Position numbers and translations under genes: made by a program. Shown piece after piece: positions 1 through 10,314 of a DNA stretch of 64,000 nucleotides. The stretch comes from Perilla frutescens (lineage: Eukaryota; Streptophyta; Magnoliopsida; Lamiales; Lamiaceae). A model generated the notes under the pieces. It was given only the letters and a program-made list of their open reading frames with translations. It made no database searches and was not told the origin of the DNA. Within the stretch, counting starts at the first letter, position 1; each line of letters starts with the position of its first letter. The stretch covers positions 54,630,501 through 54,694,500 of the forward strand of contig BRKX01000004.1 in the NCBI GenBank assembly GCA_026008535.1. Direction: 5' to 3'.

Positions 1-27
1 TGTGCATTGCACGGGATGCAATACTAG
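1..27 (+). mobile_element. 3' terminus of a Helitron running in from the left edge
   Basis: The window opens inside a short hairpin (arms around GTGCA/TGCAC) followed by 11-12 bases and then CTAG at 24-27, with T at 28. Helitrons end in CTRR just after a small hairpin and insert between A and T. The same end, with hairpin and CTAG, closes the two Helitron units at 27966 and 30987, so this is probably a relative. The body of the element lies outside the window. Confidence 0.7.
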
Positions 28-699
28 TTTAGTAGTTTGTTAAAAAAACATTGAAGAGGAATTTCGTCTAGGTGAATATGTTAAGGGTATTTTTGCACAT
101 TTTTCTTTAATTATATTTATAGAATAAAAAAAATATCTAAAAATAAAAGTGTTACTGCAATAATGACTAGAATCATTATCTCGAGACAAATAATGAATAA
201 TTTAAGCTAAGTTTAAATTTTAATCCTTGATACATAATATAAACATATAAGTATTTTCAGCGTTAATTATTTTACTTCTTCTAATATCAGAGAATTTAAT
301 ATTTTGTTATGCGTGTAATAAAATAAGATTAAGGTAACTAATTATACAAGATTGGTTGAACGTTGATTGGACCACCAACCATGTAATTAACTAGTAATTG
401 TATTGGTCTGACTGATCCGATTATAAATGCCCCGCCACTAAATACTCATAAGGCAGGATTTTTTTTTTTTTTTTTAAGAACACTTGACCAGTAATATTTT
501 TGAAGATTCAAACTTATGACATTTTGATAGGTAGGAGCATTGTTTTGATTTTAAACATTTATGTGAGATTGTTTTGTGGTCAAAATTCATAAAAGAGCGG
601 CACTTGCGTGCATGAGGAATTGAATCAGACTAAATCCGATGACGCGTGGCCCCACTCAACGCGTGATAGCCACGTGCCTGTCGATTTTTTTTCTAGTGA
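28..699. other. gene-free AT-rich stretch
   Basis: No coding signal, RNA gene or clear transposon terminus is visible. There is a homopolymer T run near 460-475. Nothing else can be supported. Confidence 0.5.
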
Positions 700-1215
700 A
701 TTTTTAATTATTTTAATTATACCTTAAAATAAAATTAATGAACCCTAAAATTAAAGTGAACTGATTTAATTTGTTTGAAATAAATATAAATTTATACTTT
801 AAAATGGAATCAATAAACCTTACAAAATCCTAAGAAAATCCTAAAAAACACAAAATAAACCTTTAAAAAAACTCTATAAAAAACACAAAATAAACCCCTA
901 AAAAAATCCTAAAAAAAATAAACCCCTAAAAAACTCTAAAAAATACAAAATTAACCTCTAAAAAAACCCTAAACTTCTAAACTCTAAACATTAATTGGAA
1001 TGAAAAAAATCACAATTTGAACTAAATAAATTAGTATAAAATGGCTAGTAGACGGCTTACTTTTTAATGATACATGTGATACTTCAAATTTTGAGTGATA
1101 TTTTTTAGTGTTACTGTTAATACTGATTTTGCCAGGAATTTTTTTTTTTGTTGGTTGACCCGCGAATTTGACTTGCCCATCTGAAATAAGGCTTATATAC
1201 ACATTGTGCCTGCAA
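700..1215. repeat. dispersed repeat with degenerate CCCTAAAA-like tract, copy 1
   Basis: About 0.5 kb here is repeated in the same orientation at about 12955-13470, where it interrupts one arm of a large inverted duplication. The first half is a run of units resembling AAACCCCTAAAAA; the second half is unique-looking sequence ending near CATCTGAAATAAG. It looks like a small non-autonomous mobile element, but I cannot identify its family or exact termini. The CCCTAAA-like run resembles degenerate telomere repeat; that resemblance may be chance in A-rich DNA. Confidence 0.55.
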
Positions 1216-2434
1216 GTATTTGCCTTCATAAAATGATTAAAACTTGGATTCAAACTCATTCAGTACACATTTATAATTTTTTTAGTATTTAAATCTTGAT
1301 CCGTGTGTCTCGCAGATATTGACCAGATAAGAATGACTTCACACAAAACTTTCTTGCGAACATGTTCGGGGTGGAGCTTAATCAAACACATTCAATTCGC
1401 AGGCCTCGAGCTACTCGTGAACATGCTTGATTATGGTTTTAGTTAAAAAATTTATATCATATAAACAATTTGGAACATATTGTTTAAAAATAAAATTTGA
1501 CAATTTTTTTGTAAATAGCATAATTATTGGACATTTTCAAAAAAAAAGTATGATGTATGGCGTATCGTCTTCATATGTATAAATTACAGTATATATATAT
1601 GTAACACGTATATAAATTCTTTAAAAGTGCACCTAATTTATATCAATGCAAAGTAAATAAAGTGTTTATCATGACTCTTCCATAAGTTAAACATATCAAA
1701 GTAGAGTATTTATTAAAATAAACATAGAACAATAAATACTAAATTATGAGAAGATATATAATTAAATGTTAAACAATTAAACATTAATTTTAATTATATA
1801 GAATATTGTATTATTAATAACAATTTAAAACATTGTTATTGAGCACATATATATATTATTGATATCCAAAAAATATAAATAAGCCTTAGCACAGTTGATT
1901 AAGTGCATACTGCATTCTAGACCGGTTCACCGGTACCGGTTATAGGTTTGCTTCGGTTTATAACCTATAAGTTTGCTTCCGGTTGCAACCCATAATTTAA
2001 CTATAATCAAATTAACATGGCCGGTTCACTTTTTAATCAGTCGAACTGGCCGGTCCAGTCTGGTTTTCAAAACATTGACTTAATGAATAATTCACCAATT
2101 TAAATTTTAAACAATAAAAATAAACATAAGATAAGTAAATGTCTCCAACTGCTGAGTGAATTAATTCTGGACTGGTTCATCGATATTGGTTATAGGTTTG
2201 CTTCGGGTCAATTGTAACCCGGAATTTAACTATAATTGAACTGAACACATAGCCGGTTCACGAGGTCAAACTGACCGATCCAGTTTGGGATTCAAAATAG
2301 TGACTTGATGAATAATTCATCAATTTAAATTTTAAACAATAAAAATAAACATAAGATAAGTAAATGTCTCCCAATGCTAGTCTTGCTTATGAGGGAATTA
2401 ATTATGGTCCGATTCGCCGGTACTGGTTATAGGT

Positions 2435-3292
2435 AGTGTTTTTAAATCCGAACTGGACCGGCCGATCCGATCGGTTTAACCGCAAACCGGTCATATATCC
2501 GGTCCAGTTATATATGATTTCCGGGTTAAAAATGACCGATAACGAACTAGTCAAAAAACCGGTCGAACCGATCAAACCGGTCCATATTTAATTCTTTCAT
2601 CGGTAAGGGGGATTCGAACCCACAATCTCTAAAAAATATACAATTTTTTATTATGCACTTAACCAACTATGCTAATACATGTTTTTATTATTTTTTGGAT
2701 ATGAATACACACACACACAACTTGAAAATAACTAAATATCATTTTAATTAAATTCAATGATTAGTATATAATTAAAATAAATGTTTAAAATACATCTAAT
2801 TTATCATTTTAGTTAAAATAAATGGAGAGAAGACATACAATCTAAAACAGTGACTAATAACATAAAGATTAACAATGTTTTAATTGTTATTAATTATACA
2901 ATATTATTTATAAATAAAATTAATATTTAATTTTTTGACATTTAATTATATATCTTCTCATAATTTAATATTTTGATGTTCTATGCTTATTTTAATTTAA
3001 TAATTACTATATTTTTAATTGTTTAACTTATGAAAAAAATATTGATAAACACTTTATTTACTTAGTAATGATATAAATTAAGTGCATTTTTTGAACTTAA
3101 TTTAATATATTGATCATGATACAAGTTTGTTTATTTTATTTTATATTTTAACATGTACATAGATAAAATATAAATAAATATCATATAACGGATCATCCGA
3201 TTTTTTTAAAACGGTTCAACCGGTCGAACCAGTAACCCAGTGACCCAGTAAATTGACCGGTTCGATGTCCGGTCCGGGTTTAAAAACATTGA
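2435..3292. mobile_element. Mutator-like non-autonomous element with 9-bp target duplication
   Basis: The 858-bp element is flanked by identical 9-mers GTTATAGGT at 2426-2434 and 3293-3301. Its ends are inverted repeats: TGTTTTTAAATCC on the left and the complement of GGGTTTAAAAACA on the right, each followed inward by ACCGG-rich sequence. A 9-bp duplication is characteristic of Mutator-like elements. No transposase is encoded. It sits inside the third unit of the surrounding tandem array. Confidence 0.7.
2605..2680 (-). mobile_element. tRNA-like (SINE-type) Pol III promoter relic
   Basis: On the minus strand an A-box-like TAGCATAGTTGG (about 2663-2674) is followed after about 41 bases by a perfect B box GGTTCGAATCC (about 2610-2620). 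This order and spacing is that of a tRNA-derived SINE head. No tRNA cloverleaf can be drawn, so it is not a tRNA gene. A similar A-box-like stretch on the plus strand lies near 1886-1907. Confidence 0.5.
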
Positions 3293-3689
3293 GTTATAGG
3301 TTTGTTTCAGGCCAATTACAACCCGGAATTTAACTATAACCTATAGGTTTGCTTTGGGTCAATTGCAACCCGGAATTTAACTATAACCGGACCGGACATA
3401 AAGTCAATTCACGATTTAACCAGTCGAACCGGTCAGTTCAGTATGTCTTTCGAAACACTGACTTGATTAATAGTTCACCAATTTAAATTTTAAACAGTAA
3501 AAATAAACATAAGACAACTAAAAGTCCCCCAATTCTTTGTCACACGTGAGGCTGAAATGAAATTTACTCCATCATTGGACATAATTCACCAATTTAAATT
3601 CTAAACAAAAATAAACATAAGATAAGTAAAGGTCTCCCAATTCTTTAACACATGTGAGGTTGAGATAAATTTTACACCATCTTGGAGCA

Positions 3690-4190
3690 ACGATAGCTAG
3701 CATAGACTTCACCTCCACTTCCTCAAGCAACTTTGATGGCAATACCCTCTCATTTTTTAAATCCTTTGTTCTCACGGATTGAAATTTGAAAACTTTTGAC
3801 CAAGGCATTTCTCTGTTTTCCAACTTTCAACATGTCCAAACAATAAATTGTTAAAAAAAAACTAGCATAGACTTCACCTCGATTTCCTCTAGCAACTTTG
3901 ATGACAATATCCTCTCATTTTTTAGATCCTTGTCCTCAATTATTGAAATTTGGAAATTTTTAACGGAGACTTTTCTTTATTTCTCAACTTTCGACACATC
4001 TAAACAGTTAATTATTAAAAAGATAGCTAGCATATACTTCACCTCCACTTCCTCCGGCAACTTTGATGACAATATCCCTCTCCTTTTTTAAATCATTGTT
4101 CCTGAGGATCGAAATTTGGAAACTTTTGAAGAAGACACTTCTCTATTTCCCAACTTTCAGCATGTACAAACAGTAAATTGTTAAAAATCA
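3690..4190. repeat. three tandem copies of a ~165-bp repeat
   Basis: Units begin near 3697, 3862 and 4025, each with TAGCATAGACTTCACCTC or a close variant, and each ends near a run of the type AATTGTTAAAAA. The units differ at many scattered positions, so the array is old. The third unit ends close to the outer edge of the left arm of the large inverted duplication. Confidence 0.75.
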
Positions 4191-6240
4191 AAACGATATG
4201 AATTTTACTATTCTATAGTAAATATGGATAGGTTGGACTATTTCGGTTAGAACGTTTAAACAATGGGATATTTTGATATATTTATTCATAAATTATAAGA
4301 TAATACAACATATATATATTTGAAAATTCAAATAATGTTTAAATATGTAAAAAGTACTTCAAATGCATTTATATATCCTTGAACACAAAACGATTTTTTT
4401 TTATCATAATTTGGTTTGTGTTGGATTTTAAAAGTAATTTTTAATATAATATTTGAGTAAACTATATATATACTTTTTAGTTGTAGGAAGAGGAGCAGTG
4501 AAATTTGAACACGAAACCTCCCTTTTACACTAAATTTCCACCATTAAGTTATAAAAATGACAATAAAAAATTTGCATTTTAGTTATATGATATAGAATTA
4601 TGAATTATATTTTTTGTTAAGTTTATTTTTGAATTCCCCACAACTAGATTTGGCAAATATAATATCAAAATATTATACAAAATTAAATTGAAGTGGGTGT
4701 TTAAAATTAAATTCAAATCGATATAATATTTTCAATAATACTAGAACTATACATTAAACTTATTATTTAAATATAAAATATGATATATATATATACATAT
4801 GACGTGGCCAATGTAAATTTTTGGTATCTAAAATATGACGCGGGCTAATCATAATTTTGCGTGGAATTTTACCCCAATGTTGGTGCGAGTTGGGTTAACT
4901 TTTCCACTATTTTATAATTTTAAGCTAAAATTTAATGCAGGATTTTTGTAAACTTTTAAATGATGACATTTTTATTAATCACTTAAAAAATCAAGTTAAA
5001 ATATGATATTTATCCTATAAAATCTTTTTATTAGATAGAAAATAGGTATATATATATACACATATATATATTAATCATAAAGAAAAAGACCGCAGTGTTG
5101 TGAAGAGGAAATCAAAGTCATCTCTCCCTCTTGAAATTGAGGGTTAATTCAGATATTCGGAGTGAGAGGAAGCAAGTAATTATTTTCCAGACCTGAGAAT
5201 TTTGGGAATTTGATACGCAATTTTTGCAGAGTGACTGTTTAGGGTTTTGTAGATGGAATAAATTTTGAACAAGGTGGTTTCGTAATGGTTGGGTCAAAAA
5301 GCGAACAAGGAATTTAACTCCTTTGGCGATGATTTCAACGTAAGGCTCTTAATTATCTGCTTCTCTCTATTGATGTTCAAAGTTTTTAACTTTGATTTGC
5401 TGTTTGCAAGTATTGAACTTTTTTGCTGGAATTGGGGGTTGTTTAGATTGATATTTGATTATTTTCCATTTGCATTGATTGAAGGAAGATAATTTGGGAT
5501 TTGGTTTTGCTGGCTTTCATGTGAATTTTGATGGTTAAATGTTTTTTATTTCAAATTAGTTGTTGGTTATGTTTATTTAAATGCTCATGTTTGGTTTAAC
5601 TGATCTTTGCAATTATTTTGGTGATACAATGATTCATTTTCCTAATATAGCATATTGTATTACGCTGCTTAAGAGAAGGGGTTTATTTAGTGATTGAACA
5701 TGCATAATTTATAACTCTGACAATGGAAACGGCTGCTTAAAAATTGCAGAGCAATAAAACTCATGGGATGGCTATCTATGGTTTCCATGTACAATTCTAG
5801 GGTCAGTTTCTTGATTGTTGCATCTAAAATCCCGATTGCAGACTGCGAAACAAATGTGAATTGGTTATGAAACTGTACATTGAAGAAATAATTTTATTTG
5901 GTGTTTTCTATAGATTATGGTGTTAGGAACCCCAATGTACAGCAGTTTGTTGGGAAAACTGTTTTATCTAGCTTGGATTTTTTTTTTTATCTGTGTGAGC
6001 TCTAATATGACTTCAATCATTGAAAATCTTATGTGCCAACTTGGTTCAGTAGCTTACTGATTTTCAAGTTCAGTTTTATTTTCCTTTTCCTCTCTTCTCG
6101 TCGTGTCAATTTAAGGGCTTATAGAGCAAACATATTTAAGCCGTACACTATAGTTATTCCATAAGTGACTTTTTGAAGAATTTCATGGGATCTAGTGCAT
6201 GTTATGGTGTACTAACAATTTTATTTGGACAATTTCTGAG
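4165..6240 (+). repeat. left arm of a large inverted duplication (copy of the DUF538 5' region)
   Basis: Read on the plus strand, this arm matches the reverse complement of 14165-11520 in order. Matched points are 4165-4390 with about 13960-14165, 4720-4780 with 13860-13925, 4800-4850 with 13680-13770, 4940-5010 with 13483-13560, 5015-5050 with 12870-12920, and 5090-6230 with 11530-12800. It covers the promoter, 5'UTR, first exon and much of the first intron of the DUF538 gene. The homologue of the DUF538 start reads ATG GAA TAA (5253-5261), so coding function is lost here. Confidence 0.85.
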
Positions 6241-6489
6241 CTGTTTGGGACGGTGCTTGTAAACTTTCTGAATTTTTTTTCAATGATTTAACTTCTGGAA
6301 TATAGGAATATCGAATATTCATTGATTGATTGCTTGTTTTGCATGATGTCGATTAACTACTCGTTATATTTACTATGGATTCAGGAATTTGAAAATATAG
6401 TTAACACCCACTTTTTTTTACAGTTCCTTCGTGATTGAAGCATACTAGCGTTGAGTTAGACTACCACCATTTTAATATTGACCGGATCC
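5075..6489 (+). promoter_or_regulatory. predicted helicase promoter, 5'UTR, uORFs and leader intron
   Basis: A TATA-like run lies at about 5048-5072. The probable leader then carries the decayed DUF538 exon 1, with two upstream ORFs: ATG-GAA-TAA at 5253-5261 and an 11-codon frame from ATG 5285. A donor AAC|GTAAGG at 5340 is the same donor the DUF538 gene uses. A pyrimidine-rich acceptor ends at 6423 (TTTTTTTACAG), giving a leader intron of about 1.08 kb and a second leader exon 6424-6489. The intron is predicted from splice motifs and homology, not from transcripts. A promoter inside 6240-6423 cannot be excluded. Confidence 0.6.
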
Positions 6490-9400
6490 ATGGAAGAACC
6501 TAAAAGGAAGTCTAGGAGGGAGGGCTCTGAAAATGAAGAAGTGAAAGTAAGTCACCATCGAGATCGAGACAGTCGCAAGCGTGAAAAGGAGAGGAATACA
6601 GAGAGGCATAAGACAAAGGACAGGGACCGTGATGGTCGCCTTGAGAGAGAAAAGAGTGTTGATGACAAGTACAGGGACACAGAAAAACACAAGTCTAAGC
6701 GTCGTGACAAGGAACAAGAACAGGAGAGAGCCAGGAATCATGATGATGAAAGGGCTAGAGACAAGGCTAAAGTCAGAGAAAAGGATAGGGATGATAGAGA
6801 GGTAGACAGGGATGGGGAAGATAGGGAAAGAGAGGCGGAAAGGGGAAGGGATAGGGATAGGGATAGGGATAGAAAAGAAAGAGAGAGGGAGAAAGAGAGG
6901 GAGCGAAGGGAAAGGGGTAGGGAGAAAGAGAGAGAAAGGAAAGAGAGGGAGAAGAAACAAGAAAGGGAAAAACATCAAGATGGGGATAGGTCGTACAGTA
7001 GTGATGAGGATGTTAAGGGCCATGAGAGAAAAAGGCGCAGGAGAGAGGAGGATAAGGATAATCAAGCCAGGGATTCAGAACAAAACAGCAAGGCCAACCG
7101 GCATAGGGATGGCAGTGAAGACAATAGTTCACTGAAAAAGGGTGATGGAGATTCAGAAGTCAAGAATGAAAGCAGTCGGGAAGACAATTTAGCTGAAGAG
7201 CAAAAGAGATTGGATGATGAGATGGAAAAGAGGAGGAGGAGAGTTCAAGAGTGGCAAGAGCTGAGAAGGAAGAAGGAGGAATCTGAGAAAGAAAAACTTG
7301 GGGTGCCAGTTTCTAATGAACTCGAATCTAGAAAAACTTGGACACTAGAAGGGGAATCTGATGATGAAGAAGCTGGTCCTCAAGGAAGAGTAACAATGGA
7401 TGTGGATGAGGATGGAACTGCGGAGCCCATTGGTGAGGACTTAAATGGCATGGCCATAGATTCTGAGAATGAGGCAGTTCCTACCATGCAAAATGGTGGA
7501 GACCATGCTGTTGGTGATGAAGAAATTGATCCCTTAGACGCATTTATGAATTCTATGGTTTTGCCTGAAGTTGAGAAACTAAACAGTGTTGTGCGGCCTC
7601 CTGCTTCAAATAACTCTGGTCCTGAATTAGTTGAAAGAAATGGTAAACAAAACTCAGAGAACAATAAAAGGGGGAAGAACAAATCTATGGGCAGAATTAT
7701 TCCTGGAGATAATTCTGATTCCGACTACGGAGAATTTGAAAATGAGGAAGATCCTTCGGAGGAGGAAAATGATGAAGAATTCATGAAACGGGTGAAGAAG
7801 ACGAAAGTAGAGAAGCTTTCAATAGTTGACCACTCAAAAATTGATTATCCTTCCTTCCGGAAGAATTTCTATACTGAAGTGAAGGAAATATCCAGGATGA
7901 CATCTGAAGAAGTGGCTGCATATAGGATACAACTGGAATTAAAAATACATGGAAAGGACGTACCTAAACCAGTCAAAGCCTGGCATCAGACAGGATTGTC
8001 AACTAAAATTTTGGATATTATTAAGAAGCTTAATTATGAGAAGCCAATGTCAATTCAAGCTCAAGCCTTGCCCGTAATTATGAGTGGTCGAGACTGCATT
8101 GGTATTGCGAAAACAGGATCCGGAAAAACCTTAGCCTTTGTCCTACCCATGTTGCGTCACATTAAGGATCAACCTCCTTTGATGTCAGGAGATGGGCCTA
8201 TCGGGCTTATCATGGCTCCCACAAGAGAGCTTGTCCAGCAAATCCATAGTGATATAAAGAAGTTTACCAAGGCGTTGGGTCTCAGCTGTGTGCCGGTATA
8301 TGGAGGTTCTGGGGTTGCTCAGCAGATTAGTGACTTGAAGCGAGGGGCCGAGATTGTTGTTTGTACCCCAGGTAGAATGATTGATATATTGTGTACCAGT
8401 AGTGGTAAAATTACAAACCTGCATCGTGTTACTTACTTGGTCATGGATGAAGCTGATCGGATGTTTGATATGGGTTTTGAACCTCAGATTACGAGAATCG
8501 TCCAGAATACAAGACCTGATCGCCAAACTGTGTTATTTTCTGCCACTTTCCCTCGCCAAGTTGAGATTTTGGCTCGTAAAGTATTAAATAAACCTGTTGA
8601 ACTACAGGTAGGTGGGAGGAGTGTCGTGAATAAGGACATAGCCCAACTTGTTGAGGTACGTCCTGAATGTGATAGGTTCCTCAGACTCTTAGAAATACTT
8701 GGAGAATGGTGTGAGAAGGGGAAGATGTTAATATTTGTCCATACACAAGAGAAATGCGATGCACTGTTTAAGGATTTACTTAGAGCTGGATATCCATGCC
8801 TATCACTTCACGGGGCGAAGGATCAAACAGACCGTGAATCTACACTAGCTGATTTTAAGAGTAACGTTTGCAATTTAATGACTGCTACAAGTGTAGCTGC
8901 TAGAGGTTTAGATGTCAAGGATCTTGAACTAGTCATTAATTATGATGTCCCTAACCATTATGAGGACTATGTTCATCGTGTTGGTAGAACTGGCCGAGCT
9001 GGTAAAAAAGGATGTGCTATCACATTTATTTCCGAGGAAGATGCAAGATATGCACCGGATCTTGTAAAAGCCTTAGAATTATCAGAGCAGAGTGTTCCAG
9101 ATGATCTTAAGGGCTTAGCTGATGGATTCATGACCAAGGTGAATCAGGGGCTCGAGCAAGCCCATGGGACTGGTTACGGTGGTAGTGGTTTTAAATTTAA
9201 TGAAGAGGAGGATGAAGTGAGGAGAGCGGCGAAGAAAGCTCAGGCGAAGGAGTACGGGTTTGAGGAGGATAAATCAGATTCAGAAGATGAAGATGAAGGG
9301 ATTAGAAAAGCAGGTGGTGACAATTCTCACCAAGCTGCCCTTGCTCAAGCTATAGCTGCTGCTAACAAAGCGAACTCAGCTTCAGCCACAACGACACCAG

Positions 9401-9885
9401 TCACACCTGGGCAGCTCGGATTGCCTAGTGTTCATGGCTTGACAATGCCAGGCGGAATGGCACCAGTTGGCCCTGGAACAGGCAGCACGGATGCAGCAGC
9501 CAGGGCTGCAGCTCTGGCAGCTGCCATGAATTTGCAGCATAACTTGGCAAAGATTCAGGCCGATGCAATGCCTGAGCATTATGAAGCTGAACTGGAAATT
9601 AACGACTTCCCTCAAAATGCGCGGTGGAAGGTCACTCACAAGGAAACACTGGGTCCGATCTCTGAATGGACGGGAGCTGCCATAACAACGCGAGGTCAAT
9701 ATTACCCACCGGGAAAGGTTGCTGCAGGAACGGGAGAAAGGAAGCTTTACTTGTTCATTGAAGGCCCGACGGAGCAATCTGTGAAGAGGGCGAAAGCAGA
9801 TCTCAAGCGTGTGTTGGAGGAGATCACAAATCAGGCTTCATCACTTCCAGGTTCAGCTCAACCTGGCCGATATTCCGTTGTCTAA
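6490..9885 (+). CDS. RH42: DEAD-box ATP-dependent RNA helicase, RH42/PRP5 type
   Basis: One uninterrupted frame of 1131 residues from ATG 6490; upstream in-frame sequence has no earlier ATG. Residues 1 to about 200 are Arg/Asp/Glu/Lys-rich with RD, RE and KE runs, typical of splicing factors, followed by acidic stretches. The helicase core spans about 500-890: Q-motif glutamine near 523, AKTGSGKT 540-547, PTREL 577-581, TPGR 626-629, DEAD 653-656, SAT 684-686, ARGLD 804-808 and HRVGRTGRAG 829-838. The length is close to plant RH42 (about 1,160). The family acts in the nucleus in pre-mRNA splicing, remodelling the U2 snRNP-branch-site complex (PRP5 role); RH42 is linked to cold-tolerance splicing in Arabidopsis. 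The core looks complete. The leader is odd: it appears borrowed from the neighbouring DUF538 gene. The gene is convergent with that neighbour. Confidence 0.95.
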   Translation: MEEPKRKSRREGSENEEVKVSHHRDRDSRKREKERNTERHKTKDRDRDGRLEREKSVDDKYRDTEKHKSKRRDKEQEQERARNHDDERARDKAKVREKDRDDREVDRDGEDREREAERGRDRDRDRDRKEREREKERERRERGREKERERKEREKKQEREKHQDGDRSYSSDEDVKGHERKRRRREEDKDNQARDSEQNSKANRHRDGSEDNSSLKKGDGDSEVKNESSREDNLAEEQKRLDDEMEKRRRRVQEWQELRRKKEESEKEKLGVPVSNELESRKTWTLEGESDDEEAGPQGRVTMDVDEDGTAEPIGEDLNGMAIDSENEAVPTMQNGGDHAVGDEEIDPLDAFMNSMVLPEVEKLNSVVRPPASNNSGPELVERNGKQNSENNKRGKNKSMGRIIPGDNSDSDYGEFENEEDPSEEENDEEFMKRVKKTKVEKLSIVDHSKIDYPSFRKNFYTEVKEISRMTSEEVAAYRIQLELKIHGKDVPKPVKAWHQTGLSTKILDIIKKLNYEKPMSIQAQALPVIMSGRDCIGIAKTGSGKTLAFVLPMLRHIKDQPPLMSGDGPIGLIMAPTRELVQQIHSDIKKFTKALGLSCVPVYGGSGVAQQISDLKRGAEIVVCTPGRMIDILCTSSGKITNLHRVTYLVMDEADRMFDMGFEPQITRIVQNTRPDRQTVLFSATFPRQVEILARKVLNKPVELQVGGRSVVNKDIAQLVEVRPECDRFLRLLEILGEWCEKGKMLIFVHTQEKCDALFKDLLRAGYPCLSLHGAKDQTDRESTLADFKSNVCNLMTATSVAARGLDVKDLELVINYDVPNHYEDYVHRVGRTGRAGKKGCAITFISEEDARYAPDLVKALELSEQSVPDDLKGLADGFMTKVNQGLEQAHGTGYGGSGFKFNEEEDEVRRAAKKAQAKEYGFEEDKSDSEDEDEGIRKAGGDNSHQAALAQAIAAANKANSASATTTPVTPGQLGLPSVHGLTMPGGMAPVGPGTGSTDAAARAAALAAAMNLQHNLAKIQADAMPEHYEAELEINDFPQNARWKVTHKETLGPISEWTGAAITTRGQYYPPGKVAAGTGERKLYLFIEGPTEQSVKRAKADLKRVLEEITNQASSLPGSAQPGRYSVV

Positions 9886-10314
9886 TCATTTTAAAATCAA
9901 AATGAGTTGGTCTAATCAAGATTATAGTTTGTGCTCAAAACATTATTTGGTTTCTATAGTAGCAAATTCTGGAAAATAATTGTTATATTTTTAAGCTTTC
10001 TTTCCCTTCAGGCTTTATCTATAGCCATTGATGGATAAAGCTACAAAGTTGGTAGATATTTGAAATCAAATATCTAACAATATGATGTAAAGATAATCAA
10101 GGGTATTTCCTGCAATTTTGCTGGGATCTGTTAATCAAGAAAAATTCCAATTTCCAAATACACATTCATCAATATTTGCATTCCACAAAAACAATTATTT
10201 ACCACATTGATTAGAGTCGAGGATTAAGCATTAAACATATAGGGGTCGAATTGAAATCCTCTCGAAAGTATTACAAGCATGAGATAATCGAATCATAACT
10301 GCAGTAGACTAGTC
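9886..10314. other. convergent 3' regions of the helicase and DUF538 genes
   Basis: This 430-bp stretch separates two convergent stop codons (9885 and 10315). It should hold both 3'UTRs and could allow transcript overlap. No other gene is visible. Confidence 0.6.

Larger units (their letters stand above)
1915..3560. repeat. tandem array of three ~235-bp units, third unit interrupted
   Basis: Three head-to-tail units start near 1921, 2170 and 2408. Each has a CCGGTT-rich head, a GGTTATAGGTTTGCTTCGG-like segment, an AACCCGGAATTTAACTATAA-like segment and a tail of the type ATTTAAATTTTAAACAATAA followed by AAATAAACATAAGATAAG. The third unit is split by the element at 2435-3292 and resumes at 3293. 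A further tail fragment lies at about 3575-3690. Confidence 0.7.

Noticed and set aside
2605..2680. A tRNA gene
   Set aside because: A and B boxes are present but no acceptor stem or anticodon arm can be formed, so a SINE-type relic is the better reading.
5289..5492. 67-codon frame resembling DUF538 exon 1 and reading on
   Set aside because: Starts at TTG and runs through the predicted splice donor; it is the decayed duplicate of exon 1, not a gene.
6478..6489. Helicase start at 6478
   Set aside because: That codon is TTG; the first ATG in frame is 6490, and plant nuclear genes start at ATG.
6472..7065. 197-codon minus-strand frame opposite the helicase N-terminus
   Set aside because: Antisense shadow of Arg/Glu/Asp-rich codons; hydrophobic Leu/Phe/Pro runs result from reading GAG/AGA repeats backwards.
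9382..9777. 131-codon minus-strand frame inside the helicase C-terminus
   Set aside because: Opposite strand of a well-supported coding region with no domain or splice context of its own.
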